Below are positions 24,969 through 34,787 of a stretch of DNA of 47,692 nt, piece after piece. Source of the stretch: Lachnospiraceae bacterium (GTDB lineage: Bacteria > Bacillota > Clostridia > Lachnospirales > Lachnospiraceae); NCBI GenBank assembly GCA_018056425.1, contig JAGPFR010000017.1:1-47692 (forward strand), read 5' to 3'. A program made the position numbers and the translations under genes. How positions within the stretch are numbered: position 1 is the stretch's first letter; the number at the start of each line of letters is the position of its first letter. The notes under the pieces were generated by a model. It was not told the origin of the DNA. It saw nothing but the letters and a program-made list of their open reading frames with translations, and did no database searches.

Positions 24969-26690
24969 ATGAAAAGAAGAAAAAAACGTTTTTTGGTGGT
25001 TCTTATTCCACTGGTACTTATTATTATTGTTGCTGCTGTTTCCGTAGGCATACCTTTATATAAGAAATATTCGTACGGCAAAGAAATGGCCGATCTGAGC
25101 GAGCATTACGGCGTATCCGGTGAAATGTCCGCCATTATCCTTCAAAACACCCAGATTCCCGATCAGGCACTTATCCGTGACGGAAGATGTTATTTTACCA
25201 AGTCGACGGTTGAGACTTATCTGACCAGTGGTTTCTTTTACGATCCGGCATATAACGGCGGAACTCTGATGTACACCACCGCTAGAGAGACATATGAGGT
25301 TTCGGACGGAGCAACTTCCTACTCCGTTTCCGGTGTTTCAACGGATCTGGGTTATCCTCTTACTTTCAGGGAAAACGATACTTTATATATCGCCGCAGAC
25401 TATCTGAGAATGTTTGCGACCTTTACGGTGGATATCTATGACAGGCATATCCAACTCTATACTCAGTGGGGTCAGACCCATGAGATGAGAAATATCATCA
25501 AGGACACTTGGATCCGCGAAAAGGGCGGCATCAAGAGTCCTATCTTGCGTGAAGTTGAAGAGGGCGAGACCGTTGAGCTCATCGAGGCAATGGAAGACTG
25601 GAGCAAGGTCAAGACATCGGACGGTTTCATCGGATATATCGAGAACAAGAGAATGAGTTCCGCCGAGAGCTACACGGACATTGCTCCCATGGCACCCGCT
25701 CTTCCCGAGTACACCACCGTCAGGCTGGATACCAAGGTTGACCTCGGATTCCATGCGATCTACGGACCCGGAGGAAACGATACTCTCGGAGAAGCAATAA
25801 ACGAAGCATTCGGAATGAACGTAATTGCTCCCAGCTGGATCTCACTTACCGATGAAAACGGCGGTTTCAGAAGCTTTGCATCTGCCGATTATGTCGCAAG
25901 AGCCCATAACAACGGAATCAAGGTTTGGGTTGTTGCCGATAATTTCAACTATGCCAACGAAAACAGCATCGACATAGATGAGACACTCCTTTTGTCCGAT
26001 ACTCCCCGCAGAAGAAAGCTTGCCGAAGATCTTGTTGCGGCGGTTATGGCGGTTGGCGCTGACGGACTTAATTTCGACTTTGAGGGACTTCCTTCGGAGT
26101 GCAGTGATTACTATATTCAGTTCCTCAGAGAAGTATCGGTTCTCTGCAGACTGAACAGTATATGTCTCTCCACGGATAACTACGTTCCTTATGATTACAA
26201 CAATCACTACAGGCTGGATCTTCAGGGACAGTTTGTGGACTATGTTCTGATAATGGGTTACGACGAGCATTATCCGAGCGGAGGAGTTGCCGGAAGCGTG
26301 GCGAGCCTCGGATATGTACAGAACGGACTTAATGCAACTATCGAAAAGGTTCCTTCACAGAAGGTTATCAATGCACTTCCTTTCTATACGGTCGTATGGA
26401 CCACTCAGGACGGAGTAACATCCGGTAAGTATCTGACGCTTGTAAATCAGGCTGACTATATCGATCAGATCGGACAGACTCCCGTCTGGGATGATGCGAC
26501 CGGACAGAATTATATCGAGTGGAGAGAAGGGACGACCCTTTATCAGGTTTGGCTTGAAGATACCATGTCCATCACCGCCAAGCTCAATGTGATGAACACG
26601 ATGGATCTCGGAGGCGTAGGTGTCTGGAGAATAGGATACGGAACTTCCGATGCATGGAATCTTCTTCGCCTGTACACTTACGGACAGTGA
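24969..26690 (+). CDS. GH18-family glycosidase with SH3 domain (YaaH/SleL-like wall enzyme)
   Basis: This 573-residue protein has an N-terminal membrane anchor (about 8-28) behind MKRRKKR, so it acts outside the cell. A module of about 100 residues resembling the copper-amine-oxidase N-terminal fold follows. Next is a bacterial SH3 domain (about 180-225; SPILREVEEGETVELI, DGFIGYIENKRM). The catalytic GH18 barrel has the signature GADGLNFDFEGL, whose final Glu is the acid catalyst. Relatives cut peptidoglycan aminosugar bonds, including in spore germination. The ATG at 24969 was chosen over a TTG at 24930; its ribosome site is weak. Confidence 0.88.
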   Translation: MKRRKKRFLVVLIPLVLIIIVAAVSVGIPLYKKYSYGKEMADLSEHYGVSGEMSAIILQNTQIPDQALIRDGRCYFTKSTVETYLTSGFFYDPAYNGGTLMYTTARETYEVSDGATSYSVSGVSTDLGYPLTFRENDTLYIAADYLRMFATFTVDIYDRHIQLYTQWGQTHEMRNIIKDTWIREKGGIKSPILREVEEGETVELIEAMEDWSKVKTSDGFIGYIENKRMSSAESYTDIAPMAPALPEYTTVRLDTKVDLGFHAIYGPGGNDTLGEAINEAFGMNVIAPSWISLTDENGGFRSFASADYVARAHNNGIKVWVVADNFNYANENSIDIDETLLLSDTPRRRKLAEDLVAAVMAVGADGLNFDFEGLPSECSDYYIQFLREVSVLCRLNSICLSTDNYVPYDYNNHYRLDLQGQFVDYVLIMGYDEHYPSGGVAGSVASLGYVQNGLNATIEKVPSQKVINALPFYTVVWTTQDGVTSGKYLTLVNQADYIDQIGQTPVWDDATGQNYIEWREGTTLYQVWLEDTMSITAKLNVMNTMDLGGVGVWRIGYGTSDAWNLLRLYTYGQ

Positions 26691-26705
26691 TCAGGGTTAA
26701 GCGAT

Positions 26706-27770
26706 TTGGATACCAGAGTTTACACAATTAAAAACCCCGCATCTCCGGATGAAGAAGATCTCAAAATGATCACAGAGTGCGGTGATATCATAAAAAGAGG
26801 CGGCCTTGTGGCATTTCCGACAGAGACTGTATACGGACTCGGCGGAGATGCACTGAACGAAGAGTCATCGGGAAAAATCTACGCAGCAAAGGGACGACCT
26901 TCCGATAATCCGCTGATAGTACATATATGCGAGATATCGTCCCTTGAGAAGATAGCCCGGGATATACCCGAAGAAGCATATATACTTGCGGATAAGTTCT
27001 GGCCCGGACCTCTTACAATGATACTTAAGTCCTCGGGAGAGGTTCCTCTTAAGACGACCGGCGGACTGGATACGGTAGCTGTCAGGATGCCTTCCGATAA
27101 GGTGGCATTGGCGCTTATAAAAGCATCGGGCGGTTTTATCGCGGCACCGAGTGCAAATATCTCGGGCAGGCCATCACCTACGAGAGCAAGGTATGTTCTG
27201 GAAGATATGAACGGACGGATCGATGCGGTGATAGACGGCGGAGATAATGCGATAGGACTTGAATCCACGATAATAGATCTTACCGATAAGACGATGCAGG
27301 TCTTAAGACCCGGATATATCACAAACGAGATGCTTGGCGAAGCACTCGGACAGGAGATTGAGACCGATCCCGCACTATTGGATCCTTCGTGCAAAGAAAG
27401 ACCCAAGGCGCCCGGGATGAGATACAGACATTACGCACCCAGAGGAGAGGTCCATCCTGTCAAGGGTGAGCCTGCTAAGGTTTTCGAACATATCCGCGAC
27501 GAGCTGCATAAAGCGAAGGAAGCCGGAAAAAAGACCGGAGTTTTCTGCAGTAAGGATAATGCGGATAAATATGACGCAGATGTCATAAGATATGCCGGGG
27601 CACTTAACGATGCCGAAACGGCAGCACATCATTTCTATTCCGCATTAAGGGATATGGATGATGAGAACGTTGATATCATATTTGTTGAAAATTTTACGGA
27701 ACGCGGATTCGGGGAAGCTTTCTGGAACAGATTGCTTAAGTCTGCAGGTTCCGAGTGGGAGGACGCATAA
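26706..27770 (+). CDS. sua5: L-threonylcarbamoyladenylate synthase
   Basis: This 354-residue enzyme makes the threonylcarbamoyl-AMP intermediate for the universal t6A37 modification of ANN-decoding tRNAs. The YrdC domain carries GGLVAFPTETVYGLGGDA and KGRPSDNPLIVHI. The linker KAPGMRYRHYAPRG and the C-terminal Rossmann-like Sua5 domain make it the long form. The start is a TTG; no ATG is available before the conserved core, and the N-terminal length then matches the family. It is the first of a run of tightly packed genes: rpiB begins on the base after its stop. Confidence 0.94.
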   Translation: MDTRVYTIKNPASPDEEDLKMITECGDIIKRGGLVAFPTETVYGLGGDALNEESSGKIYAAKGRPSDNPLIVHICEISSLEKIARDIPEEAYILADKFWPGPLTMILKSSGEVPLKTTGGLDTVAVRMPSDKVALALIKASGGFIAAPSANISGRPSPTRARYVLEDMNGRIDAVIDGGDNAIGLESTIIDLTDKTMQVLRPGYITNEMLGEALGQEIETDPALLDPSCKERPKAPGMRYRHYAPRGEVHPVKGEPAKVFEHIRDELHKAKEAGKKTGVFCSKDNADKYDADVIRYAGALNDAETAAHHFYSALRDMDDENVDIIFVENFTERGFGEAFWNRLLKSAGSEWEDA

Positions 27771-28205
27771 ATGAAAATAGCAATCGGTTGTGATCACGGC
27801 GGATACGATCTCAAGGAGCATCTTAAGGCTTACCTTGAGGAAAAGGGACATGAGGTCGAAGATGTGGGTACATATTCGAACGATTCCTGCGATTATCCCA
27901 AGTATGCACATGCTGCCGCAAGACTTGTTGCGGACGGCACATGTGAGAAGGGCATCGTAGTATGTACTACCGGAATCGGTGTCAGCATCTGCGCAAACAA
28001 GGAGAAGGGAATCAGATGTGCACTTTGCTCCGATCCTTTGAGCGCTAAGATGACAAGACTTCACAATGACGCTAATATGCTCGCTCTCGGTGCGGGAATT
28101 GTCGGAACAAATCTTGCCGAGGCGATTACCGATGCATTCGTTGATACCGAGTTTTCCGGTGCACAGCGCCACGAGAGAAGAATCAGACAGATAGAGAACG
28201 TATAG
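27771..28205 (+). CDS. rpiB: Ribose-5-phosphate isomerase B
   Basis: This 144-residue RpiB interconverts ribose-5-phosphate and ribulose-5-phosphate in the pentose phosphate pathway. The N-terminus MKIAIGCDHGGYDLKEHLK, the catalytic-Cys segment VVCTTGIGVSICANK, and ALGAGIVG are diagnostic. Its ATG abuts the sua5 stop with ggagg 7 bases before it. Confidence 0.96.
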   Translation: MKIAIGCDHGGYDLKEHLKAYLEEKGHEVEDVGTYSNDSCDYPKYAHAAARLVADGTCEKGIVVCTTGIGVSICANKEKGIRCALCSDPLSAKMTRLHNDANMLALGAGIVGTNLAEAITDAFVDTEFSGAQRHERRIRQIENV

Positions 28206-28234
28206 AATTTTGTTTTTGAACAAGGAGAAGCATT

Positions 28235-28864
28235 ATGGGAAAAATAGTGGTAATGGATCACCCTCTGATAGGACACAAGATCGGATTTATCAGAAGAAAG
28301 GAAACCGGAACCAAGGAATTCCGCGAGACCATCAGTGAGATCGCAATGCTCATCTGCTATGAGGCAACACGTGATCTTAAACTTGAGGATGTCGAGATCG
28401 AAACTCCCATTTGCAAGACTACCGTTAAGCAGCTTGCAGGAAAGAAACTTGCGGTCATTCCCATTTTAAGAGCGGGACTCGGCATGGTGGACGGAATGCT
28501 TTCCATGATCCCCACCGCTAAGGTTGGACATATCGGACTTTACAGAGATCCCGATACATCCAAGCCCGTAGAGTATTATTGCAAGATACCCGCTGACTGT
28601 GCAGAGCGCGAGATCTTTGTCGTGGATCCCATGCTTGCTACCGGCGGATCCGCAGTAGAGGCTATTTCAATGCTCAAGCTCAGAGGATGCAAGAACATTC
28701 ACTTCCTCTGCATCATCGCAGCACCCAAGGGAATCGAGGTTCTCAAGGAGGCTCATCCCGATGTTGATATCTTCATCGGTGCGGTTGATGAGAAGCTAAA
28801 TGACCATAATTACATTGTTCCCGGTCTCGGTGATGCCGGTGACAGAATTTTCGGTACCAAATAA
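28235..28864 (+). CDS. upp: Uracil phosphoribosyltransferase
   Basis: This 209-residue enzyme salvages uracil to UMP with PRPP. The PRPP loop [15 protein letters not shown] and the uracil-binding end [16 protein letters not shown] are conserved. aaggag precedes the ATG. Its stop overlaps the start of the deaminase gene (TAATG). Both act on pyrimidines, which fits a salvage unit. Confidence 0.97.
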   Translation: MGKIVVMDHPLIGHKIGFIRRKETGTKEFRETISEIAMLICYEATRDLKLEDVEIETPICKTTVKQLAGKKLAVIPILRAGLGMVDGMLSMIPTAKVGHIGLYRDPDTSKPVEYYCKIPADCAEREIFVVDPMLATGGSAVEAISMLKLRGCKNIHFLCIIAAPKGIEVLKEAHPDVDIFIGAVDEKLNDHNYIVPGLGDAGDRIFGTK

Positions 28865-29352
28865 TGGAAGATAAGAAAAGAGAAGATTATATCAGCTGGG
28901 ACGAATATTTCATGGGAGTCGCACATCTCTCCGGTTTCAGGAGCAAGGACCCCAATACCCAGGTAGGCTGCTGTATAGTAAGCCGTGATCATAAGATTCT
29001 TTCGATGGGATATAACGGACTTCCCAAGGGATGCAGCGATGACGAATTCCCCTGGAGCAGGGAAGGAAATCCCGGTACAAACAAATATGCATATGTAACT
29101 CACAGCGAGCTGAATGCGATACTTAATTATAGGGGCGGATCTTTGGAAGACACGATCCTGTATGTATCGCTGTTCCCTTGCAATGAGTGTGCCAAGGCCA
29201 TAATTCAGGCGGGTATCAAGGAAGTTGTTTACCACAGTGATAAATACAACGGAACCGATACCAATCTGGCTGCAAAGAGAATGTTTGATGCAGCAGGCGT
29301 CAAATATACTCAGTATAAAGAGACCGGCAGGAACATAAGCATTTCACTATGA
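28864..29352 (+). CDS. Deoxycytidylate deaminase family (ComEB-like)
   Basis: This 162-residue zinc deaminase probably converts dCMP to dUMP, supplying thymidylate synthesis. The zinc/catalytic motifs are HSELNAI (an HxE variant with Ser in place of Ala) and PCNECAK. The N-terminal WDEYFMGVAHLSGFRSKDPNTQVG is typical of dCMP deaminases. It overlaps upp at its start and the SleB-type gene at its end by 4 bases. Activity on another cytidine substrate cannot be ruled out. Confidence 0.92.
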   Translation: MEDKKREDYISWDEYFMGVAHLSGFRSKDPNTQVGCCIVSRDHKILSMGYNGLPKGCSDDEFPWSREGNPGTNKYAYVTHSELNAILNYRGGSLEDTILYVSLFPCNECAKAIIQAGIKEVVYHSDKYNGTDTNLAAKRMFDAAGVKYTQYKETGRNISISL

Positions 29353-30557
29353 TCAAAAAGCGCAGATACAATTGCATATTCGGATTTTGCAGGCGAAGAA
29401 GTGTCGGTAATGCCATTGCAAGCTGTGTGACGACCCTTGCGCTTGTGCTTGCTTTACTGGTCGTTCCCGAGCAAAGAGTTTATGCCACGACTCAGCAGCA
29501 GATAGATCAGGCACAGGCAGAAAAGGAACTTCTCGAAGCTCAGCAGAGAGAAAATGAGCAGGCACTTAACGAACTCAGGACTCAGCACGGCGAGCTTATG
29601 ACAAGAGTCGGGGAACTCAGCGGAGAGCTCGAGAACATCAGTGATAATCTGTCCGATCTTGAAGCAATGATGGTCGAAAAACAGGCTGAGATAGAAGCAA
29701 CCAGGATAGCGCTTGATGAAGCGATCGCAACCGAAGAATGGCAGTATCAATGTATGGTAATCCGGGTGCGCGATATGTACGAAAGAGGAGATCAGGATTT
29801 TATCTCCGCACTTTTGTGTGCAAAGTCGTTATCCGAGATGCTTACCGTTGCGGACTTTTTCGAGAAGATCGAACAGTACGATCAGAGAAAGCTTCAGGAG
29901 TTCAAAGACAACAGAGCTTTCATAGCGGATGAAAAAACGCGTCTCGAGATGGAAGAGGCGGAGCTTGAAGAACTTGTTGCACAGGCTGAAGCGGAACAGG
30001 ACAGAGTTAACGATATCATCTCCCAGACAAGGGATACGATAAATGTTTATTCCGGACAGATAGAAGACGGAGAAGCAGCCGCACTTGCTTATGAAGCTGC
30101 GATCAAGGCCAAAGAAGCGGATCTTGCATATCTCAGGGCAAAGCTTGCCGAGGAAATGGCAATGTCCAGGGCTGCGGCCAACGGAGTGTGGAGAGATATC
30201 TCCCAGGTTACTTTTGAAGAAAACGACAGATACCTTCTTGCCAACCTGATCTATTGTGAGGCGGGAGGAGAGCCTTACGAAGGACAGGTTGCCGTAGGCG
30301 CCGTTGTTATCAACAGACTGCTCAGTGCAAGATATCCCGATACGATCACGGGAGTAATATATCAGAGAAGCCAGTTCTCTCCGGCGGGTAGCGGAAGACT
30401 GGCGATCGCCCTTGCTCAGAATAAAGCGACATCCAGCTGTTATGCGGCTGCCGATGAAGCGATGAGGGGCGTAACAAATGTTGGGACCTGTGTCTATTTC
30501 AGAACGCCGATCGAGGGACTTACCGGCATTCAGATAGGCGGTCATATCTTTTACTGA
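29349..30557 (+). CDS. Secreted coiled-coil protein with SleB-type wall hydrolase domain
   Basis: In 402 residues it has a signal peptide (basic start, hydrophobic 21-40, cleavage probably after VYA), then a long coiled coil (about 48-270; QQQIDQAQAEKELLEAQQRE onward). The C-terminal SleB/CwlJ-type hydrolase domain has ANLIYCEAGGEPYEGQVAVG with the catalytic Glu, and SQFSPAGSGR. The coiled-coil front resembles PcsB/EnvC-like proteins that are controlled by FtsEX, so a role in division or growth is possible. SleB domains also act in spore germination. It begins with an ATGA overlap on the deaminase gene. Confidence 0.9.
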   Translation: MIKKRRYNCIFGFCRRRSVGNAIASCVTTLALVLALLVVPEQRVYATTQQQIDQAQAEKELLEAQQRENEQALNELRTQHGELMTRVGELSGELENISDNLSDLEAMMVEKQAEIEATRIALDEAIATEEWQYQCMVIRVRDMYERGDQDFISALLCAKSLSEMLTVADFFEKIEQYDQRKLQEFKDNRAFIADEKTRLEMEEAELEELVAQAEAEQDRVNDIISQTRDTINVYSGQIEDGEAAALAYEAAIKAKEADLAYLRAKLAEEMAMSRAAANGVWRDISQVTFEENDRYLLANLIYCEAGGEPYEGQVAVGAVVINRLLSARYPDTITGVIYQRSQFSPAGSGRLAIALAQNKATSSCYAAADEAMRGVTNVGTCVYFRTPIEGLTGIQIGGHIFY

Positions 30558-30612
30558 TACGACAGCTTTTCGCGGGAGGCGAAAGGCTCGGATATAGGAA
30601 AGGAAGAGGGGT

Positions 30613-31725
30613 ATGAAAATTATTCACCTGGCGGATGCCCATCTTGATTCCAAAATGGAATCCAAGCTGGACAAGTCAAAAGCTGCGTTAAGAAGGGACG
30701 AAATCCTGGATACGTTCTGTAATATCGCAGATTATGCAGATGAAAACGGGGTCAGAGCCGTTATTATTGCGGGAGATCTGTTTGATACAAGTCGTGCGAG
30801 AGTAGGTGCGGTCAACAGAGTCCGCGATGCGTTCGAGAAGCATCCCGGCGTTTTATTCTATTATCTTAAGGGCAACCATGATGAGACCGGATATTTCGAA
30901 TCCGGTAACATTCCTGCCAATCTGAAGATCTTTGATAAAGAGGGGATCCAGAATTACTCTCTTACCATTCCCGGCGGAAAGAAGATAACCATCACAGGGA
31001 TCGTTCCCGGAGAAGATGGATTCGATAAAGCTTATACCGAGCTTAATCTTGAGTATGATTCGATGAACATCGTTATCATGCACGGATGTGCCGATAAGTA
31101 TCAGGGCAAGGACAAGGCTGACAGCATTGACCTTGGCAGACTCAAAAACAGAAATATAGATTATCTTGCGCTCGGCCACTATCACACTTTTGCCGAAGGC
31201 GAACTTCCTTCAAGAGGAAAATATTGCTATTCGGGATGTATCGAGGGACGCGGATTCGATGAGTGCGGCGAACACGGATTTGTACTTATCGATATCGATG
31301 AAGACAATCTTACTTTTGATTCAAAATTCGTTCCTTTTGCAAAGAGAAATATCTACGAGATCAAAGCAGATATCTCCGAATGTATGACAACTCCCGAGAT
31401 CGATAAGTGTATAAGCGATGCGATCAAGGCATCCGATGCGACCTCCGAGGATCTTGTAAGGATCATCCTTACCGGTGAGGCGGATGTTAATATCGAAAAA
31501 GATTTCGAGCACATCAGGAGAAATGCCGTCGACAGATTTTTCTATGCGGAAGTTAAGGACAACAGCAAGATCGCTATCGACTATGATGAATATCTCCACG
31601 AAGCTTCCCTCAAGGGAGAACTCGTAAGACTTCTTCAGTCCGAGGAAGGATTAAGCGAGGAGGAGAAAGGACGTATAGTCAGATGCGCCGTTCAGGTGCT
31701 TAAGGGGGAGGAAATCAGTTTATGA
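30613..31725 (+). CDS. yhaO: Metallophosphoesterase, SbcD/YhaO-like
   Basis: This 370-residue calcineurin-type phosphoesterase has metal motifs ADAHLDSK (D8, H10), AGDLFDTS, KGNHDETG, MHGC and ALGHYHTF. It is the presumed nuclease partner of the ATPase encoded next, like SbcD-SbcC or Mre11-Rad50, trimming DNA ends or hairpins. It overlaps the ATPase gene by 4 bases (ATGA). A hairpin (cttttcgc/gcgaaagg) stands in the 55-base gap upstream. The name follows Bacillus YhaO; activity has not been shown. Confidence 0.9.
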   Translation: MKIIHLADAHLDSKMESKLDKSKAALRRDEILDTFCNIADYADENGVRAVIIAGDLFDTSRARVGAVNRVRDAFEKHPGVLFYYLKGNHDETGYFESGNIPANLKIFDKEGIQNYSLTIPGGKKITITGIVPGEDGFDKAYTELNLEYDSMNIVIMHGCADKYQGKDKADSIDLGRLKNRNIDYLALGHYHTFAEGELPSRGKYCYSGCIEGRGFDECGEHGFVLIDIDEDNLTFDSKFVPFAKRNIYEIKADISECMTTPEIDKCISDAIKASDATSEDLVRIILTGEADVNIEKDFEHIRRNAVDRFFYAEVKDNSKIAIDYDEYLHEASLKGELVRLLQSEEGLSEEEKGRIVRCAVQVLKGEEISL

Positions 31726-34091
31726 AGCTCGTTTCTTGTCATATAGAGAATTTCGGTAAGCTGAGCGGTGTCGACAAGGATTTTACTGACGGGCTCAACA
31801 CTTTTGCAGGCGATAACGGAAGCGGTAAATCCACTCTTGCTGCATTTATCAGGATCATGTTCTACGGTTTCTCGAATGAGAAATCCAGATCCGAGATCGA
31901 AAATGAGAGAAAGTTCTTCAAACCCTGGCAGGGAGGAAGCTACGGCGGAAACCTTACTTTCGAAAAAGACGGTGTAAAGTACTGCATCTACAGAACTTTC
32001 GGAACCAAAGAATCAGAGGATGTTGCAAAGATCATGAATGTCGAGACCGGAATGGCATCACATGATTTTGAGCCCATTCCCGGAATAGCACTTTTCGGCA
32101 TTGATTCGGATTCTTTTGAAAAAACGGCATTCGTGTCACAACAGGATTGTGCTACCAGTGTAACCAGCGACATCAGTGCGCGCATCGGCGGAGTCTCCGA
32201 AAAAGACGACGATATGAGAAACTTTGCCGCAGCGGATGAAGCACTTAAGAAAGAATGCGACAGACTGAACCCCAACAGGGCAACAGGCCTTATCAACAAG
32301 GAAGAGACCGAACTTTCCAAGTTAAAGGATCTGTTCAGAAATGTGGAATCCCAGAAGAGCCTTTGCGAGGAACTTACCTATAAGAACGAACAGGCTTCCG
32401 AGAAAGCCAAGGCTGACAGCAAGAGATCTTCGGAACTCCGAGCCCGTCTTGATGCTCTCAGAAAGTATCTCGATCTTAAAGAGCAGAAAAATAATTACGA
32501 AAATCTCAAGGAAGCAAAACTCAAGGCAGAAGATGACTTAAGAGCTGCAAAGAGCGTATTTGAGGGAGAGATCCCCGATGCCGAAACCGCCAAGAAGTGG
32601 GTTGAGGATGCTACAAAGCTCAGAGAAGACGAGAAGGAACTCAGAACTCACAATCTCACTCCCGCAGAAGAAGAGAGACTTGAGGAAGAGACCAAGAGAT
32701 TCAGCAAGAAGATCCCCGATTCCAAGGAGATCGACAAGCTCATCCATCAGTGGAACATGATCCAGGAACTTAAGGATGAACTTCCCGACAGAAGAGATGA
32801 GGCGGAGCTTATCAAGAACCAGGCTCTTGAAGCTCAGAGGGAAAAGTATAAGCCGTTTATCGCAATGCTCATCGGAGGAATCGTTATCATCCTCGCAGCA
32901 CTTGCAGCGGCAATCATTACCAAGATTTATTTCATCGCCGCAGCTGCGGTACTCGGTGTTGCTCTCATCGTCTACGGTGCGATCCTTAACAAGAAACACA
33001 ATGATGAGACCAGAACGAGCGGAGAAGGCGTAGCCCGTAAGTATAACGAGCTGATGACCAAGATTGCCGAGGACGAGGAACTCGTCGAAGGAACCGAGAT
33101 GGATGCACAGGATCTTCTCGGAACCGTAGGAATCAGGCTGGTAGGAAGATCGGCTACCGGCGATCTGATGAACCTCAGAAACCAGGTAAGGGAATATGAG
33201 GCTCTCGGAGAAAAGAAAAAGAAGTACGAAGAGATGATCAAGGAGATCGACTACGAAGGCAGGCTCTCTGCGGTCAAGGAATATGTCAAGAAGTGCTCGG
33301 TTATGGGTACCAGATCTTCGATCCCTGAGTCCGACGCTGCCGAGATCTCAATCCCTGTAAGCGAGATCGCAACCAGAGTCGAACAGATTGCGGGAAGAGA
33401 AAGCGACTTAAGGGATGCTGCAAAGAGAGTAAGCGTATTTGAGGCAGATCACGATGTTTCCAAATATGATTCGCTCGAGTGCCCCGAAGAGTCGGTTATC
33501 ACCATTGAAGATCTTGAAGATGCTCTTTCAAAGAGCGAGCAGGCAGTCAAGGATGATGAGAAACTCATGGATGCCTGCAAGAAAGAGCTTGCGGAGGCGG
33601 AGGAAATCTTCACTGCGATGGACAATGCGCGTGAAGAGTATGAGACCCGTGACGAAGCTCTCAAGATCCTTAAGGTCAGATACGAGACCGTCAGCAAGAC
33701 AAGAGAGTATCTCGCAACGGCAAGGGATAACTTCAATACCAGATATATCAAGGATATTCAGGCAGCATTTGATAAGTATTATGCGATGCTGACCGGAAGC
33801 GATGAGAAGAAATATACCATCGATGCCAACCTGAACGTAACTTATCTTGAGCAGGGACAGCCCAGGATTCCCGATACTCTTTCAGAAGGTTACAAGGATC
33901 TGGTCGGACTTTGCAGAAGAGTTGCGATGGCTGATGCGATGTACAGCGCGGAGAAGCCTTTCCTCATACTCGACGATCCTTTCGTAAATCTCGATGATGC
34001 CAAGCTCAAAGGAGCTTCGGAATTTATCAAGACTCTTTCAAACGAGTATCAGGTAGTTTACTTTACCTGCCAGCAGGCAAGAAAATTTTAA
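31722..34091 (+). CDS. yhaN: SbcC/YhaN-like AAA ATPase with internal membrane segments
   Basis: This 789-residue SMC/Rad50-type ATPase has Walker A GDNGSGKST (30-38) near the start and Walker B FLILDDPFVNLDD near the end, with long coiled coils between. Two adjacent hydrophobic segments (about 383-425, FIAMLIGGIVIILAALAAAI) interrupt the coil. Their position predicts a membrane-tethered complex, as in the YhaN family rather than classical SbcC. It works with the phosphoesterase encoded immediately upstream. A terminator follows. Confidence 0.92.
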   Translation: MKLVSCHIENFGKLSGVDKDFTDGLNTFAGDNGSGKSTLAAFIRIMFYGFSNEKSRSEIENERKFFKPWQGGSYGGNLTFEKDGVKYCIYRTFGTKESEDVAKIMNVETGMASHDFEPIPGIALFGIDSDSFEKTAFVSQQDCATSVTSDISARIGGVSEKDDDMRNFAAADEALKKECDRLNPNRATGLINKEETELSKLKDLFRNVESQKSLCEELTYKNEQASEKAKADSKRSSELRARLDALRKYLDLKEQKNNYENLKEAKLKAEDDLRAAKSVFEGEIPDAETAKKWVEDATKLREDEKELRTHNLTPAEEERLEEETKRFSKKIPDSKEIDKLIHQWNMIQELKDELPDRRDEAELIKNQALEAQREKYKPFIAMLIGGIVIILAALAAAIITKIYFIAAAAVLGVALIVYGAILNKKHNDETRTSGEGVARKYNELMTKIAEDEELVEGTEMDAQDLLGTVGIRLVGRSATGDLMNLRNQVREYEALGEKKKKYEEMIKEIDYEGRLSAVKEYVKKCSVMGTRSSIPESDAAEISIPVSEIATRVEQIAGRESDLRDAAKRVSVFEADHDVSKYDSLECPEESVITIEDLEDALSKSEQAVKDDEKLMDACKKELAEAEEIFTAMDNAREEYETRDEALKILKVRYETVSKTREYLATARDNFNTRYIKDIQAAFDKYYAMLTGSDEKKYTIDANLNVTYLEQGQPRIPDTLSEGYKDLVGLCRRVAMADAMYSAEKPFLILDDPFVNLDDAKLKGASEFIKTLSNEYQVVYFTCQQARKF

Positions 34092-34100
34092 AAGGAAGCA

Positions 34101-34135
34101 AAAAAGTCAGGGAGATAATTCTCCCTGACTTTTTT
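34101..34135 (+). terminator. Rho-independent terminator of the sua5-to-yhaN run
   Basis: aaaaagtcagggag pairs with ctccctgacttttt. Confidence 0.93.
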
Positions 34136-34145
34136 AATTTCATAT

Positions 34146-34173
34146 GTGGCAGTGGGTCCGACCCCATGTCACC
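34146..34173 (-). repeat. Short REP-like element, copy 2
   Basis: The minus strand reads GGTGACATGGGGTCGGACCC, then ACTGCCAC. It is related to 8537-8571. Like copy 1, it lies between a plus-strand terminator and the stop codon of a minus-strand gene, here touching the DUF402 stop. Confidence 0.5.
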
Positions 34174-34653
34174 TCAAAGCCCTCTTGAATCGAGGGGCTC
34201 TGTCAAAGTATCGAATTTATCCCTGTAAATAAGGGTGAGAAGATCGTTTAACTGCTTCATGCAGTTGATCGTCTGCTCCTGGGTGATGAGGCCTTTTTCG
34301 AGGACTTCCGCGAGCTCGTCGAGGTCGACAACCTTTATCCTGCCGGTGGGTGAAATGATGACATCTGCAAGAAGGTCGGTTACGATCAGTTCTGTTTTGT
34401 CGGAACCGGTAGTGAATTCGACAATGTCGATGTACCAGTACAGGAGGGAATCATCATCCCTGTAGAACTTGCTTACCTTAATGCCTTTTTCGTAGTCGTA
34501 GACACTGGATCCGTGGGAAAATTCCGTTTTGGGGTTGAGCGTTTTCCATTTGGTCACGAGGATGGATTCGTCGGAATAGACGATTTCGTCATCTTCGAGA
34601 AGCCTGCACTCTGAGGGGATTATCCTTTTACGGAATAGTTTTTCGATACCCAT
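34174..34653 (-). CDS. DUF402 domain protein
   Basis: The 159-residue protein carries a DUF402 domain: YWYIDIVEF, VTDLLADVIISPTGRIKVVD, then LDELAEVLEKGLIT. Some DUF402 proteins are nucleoside di/triphosphatases or part of larger enzymes; the substrate here is unknown. The start at 34653 follows ggagg at 5 bases; the longer reading from 34671 is rejected because it would contain that ribosome site. Confidence 0.82.
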   Translation of the reverse strand: MGIEKLFRKRIIPSECRLLEDDEIVYSDESILVTKWKTLNPKTEFSHGSSVYDYEKGIKVSKFYRDDDSLLYWYIDIVEFTTGSDKTELIVTDLLADVIISPTGRIKVVDLDELAEVLEKGLITQEQTINCMKQLNDLLTLIYRDKFDTLTEPLDSRGL

Positions 34654-34721
34654 GGGTCCTCCTTTTTTCAATTATCGGTAATATGTTATGCCACTTTCGG
34701 AAACATCACCAAGTTGCATTG

Positions 34722-34730
34722 ACTATAGCA
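34722..34730 (-). promoter_or_regulatory. Extended -10 promoter of the DUF402 gene
   Basis: Minus strand TGC-TATAGT, about 70 bases before the gene. It is back to back with the atp promoter. Confidence 0.45.
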
Positions 34731-34749
34731 TAAATCTATACTGAATTAA

Positions 34750-34778
34750 TAGACTTTTCCGCAAATTAGCGGTATAAT
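34750..34778 (+). promoter_or_regulatory. Promoter of the ATP synthase operon
   Basis: TAGACT (34750-34755) and a perfect TATAAT (34773-34778) have 17-base spacing. Only nine bases separate the -10 box from the GTG start of the first gene, so its message may be leaderless. Confidence 0.65.
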
Positions 34779-34787
34779 TTCCCTGTT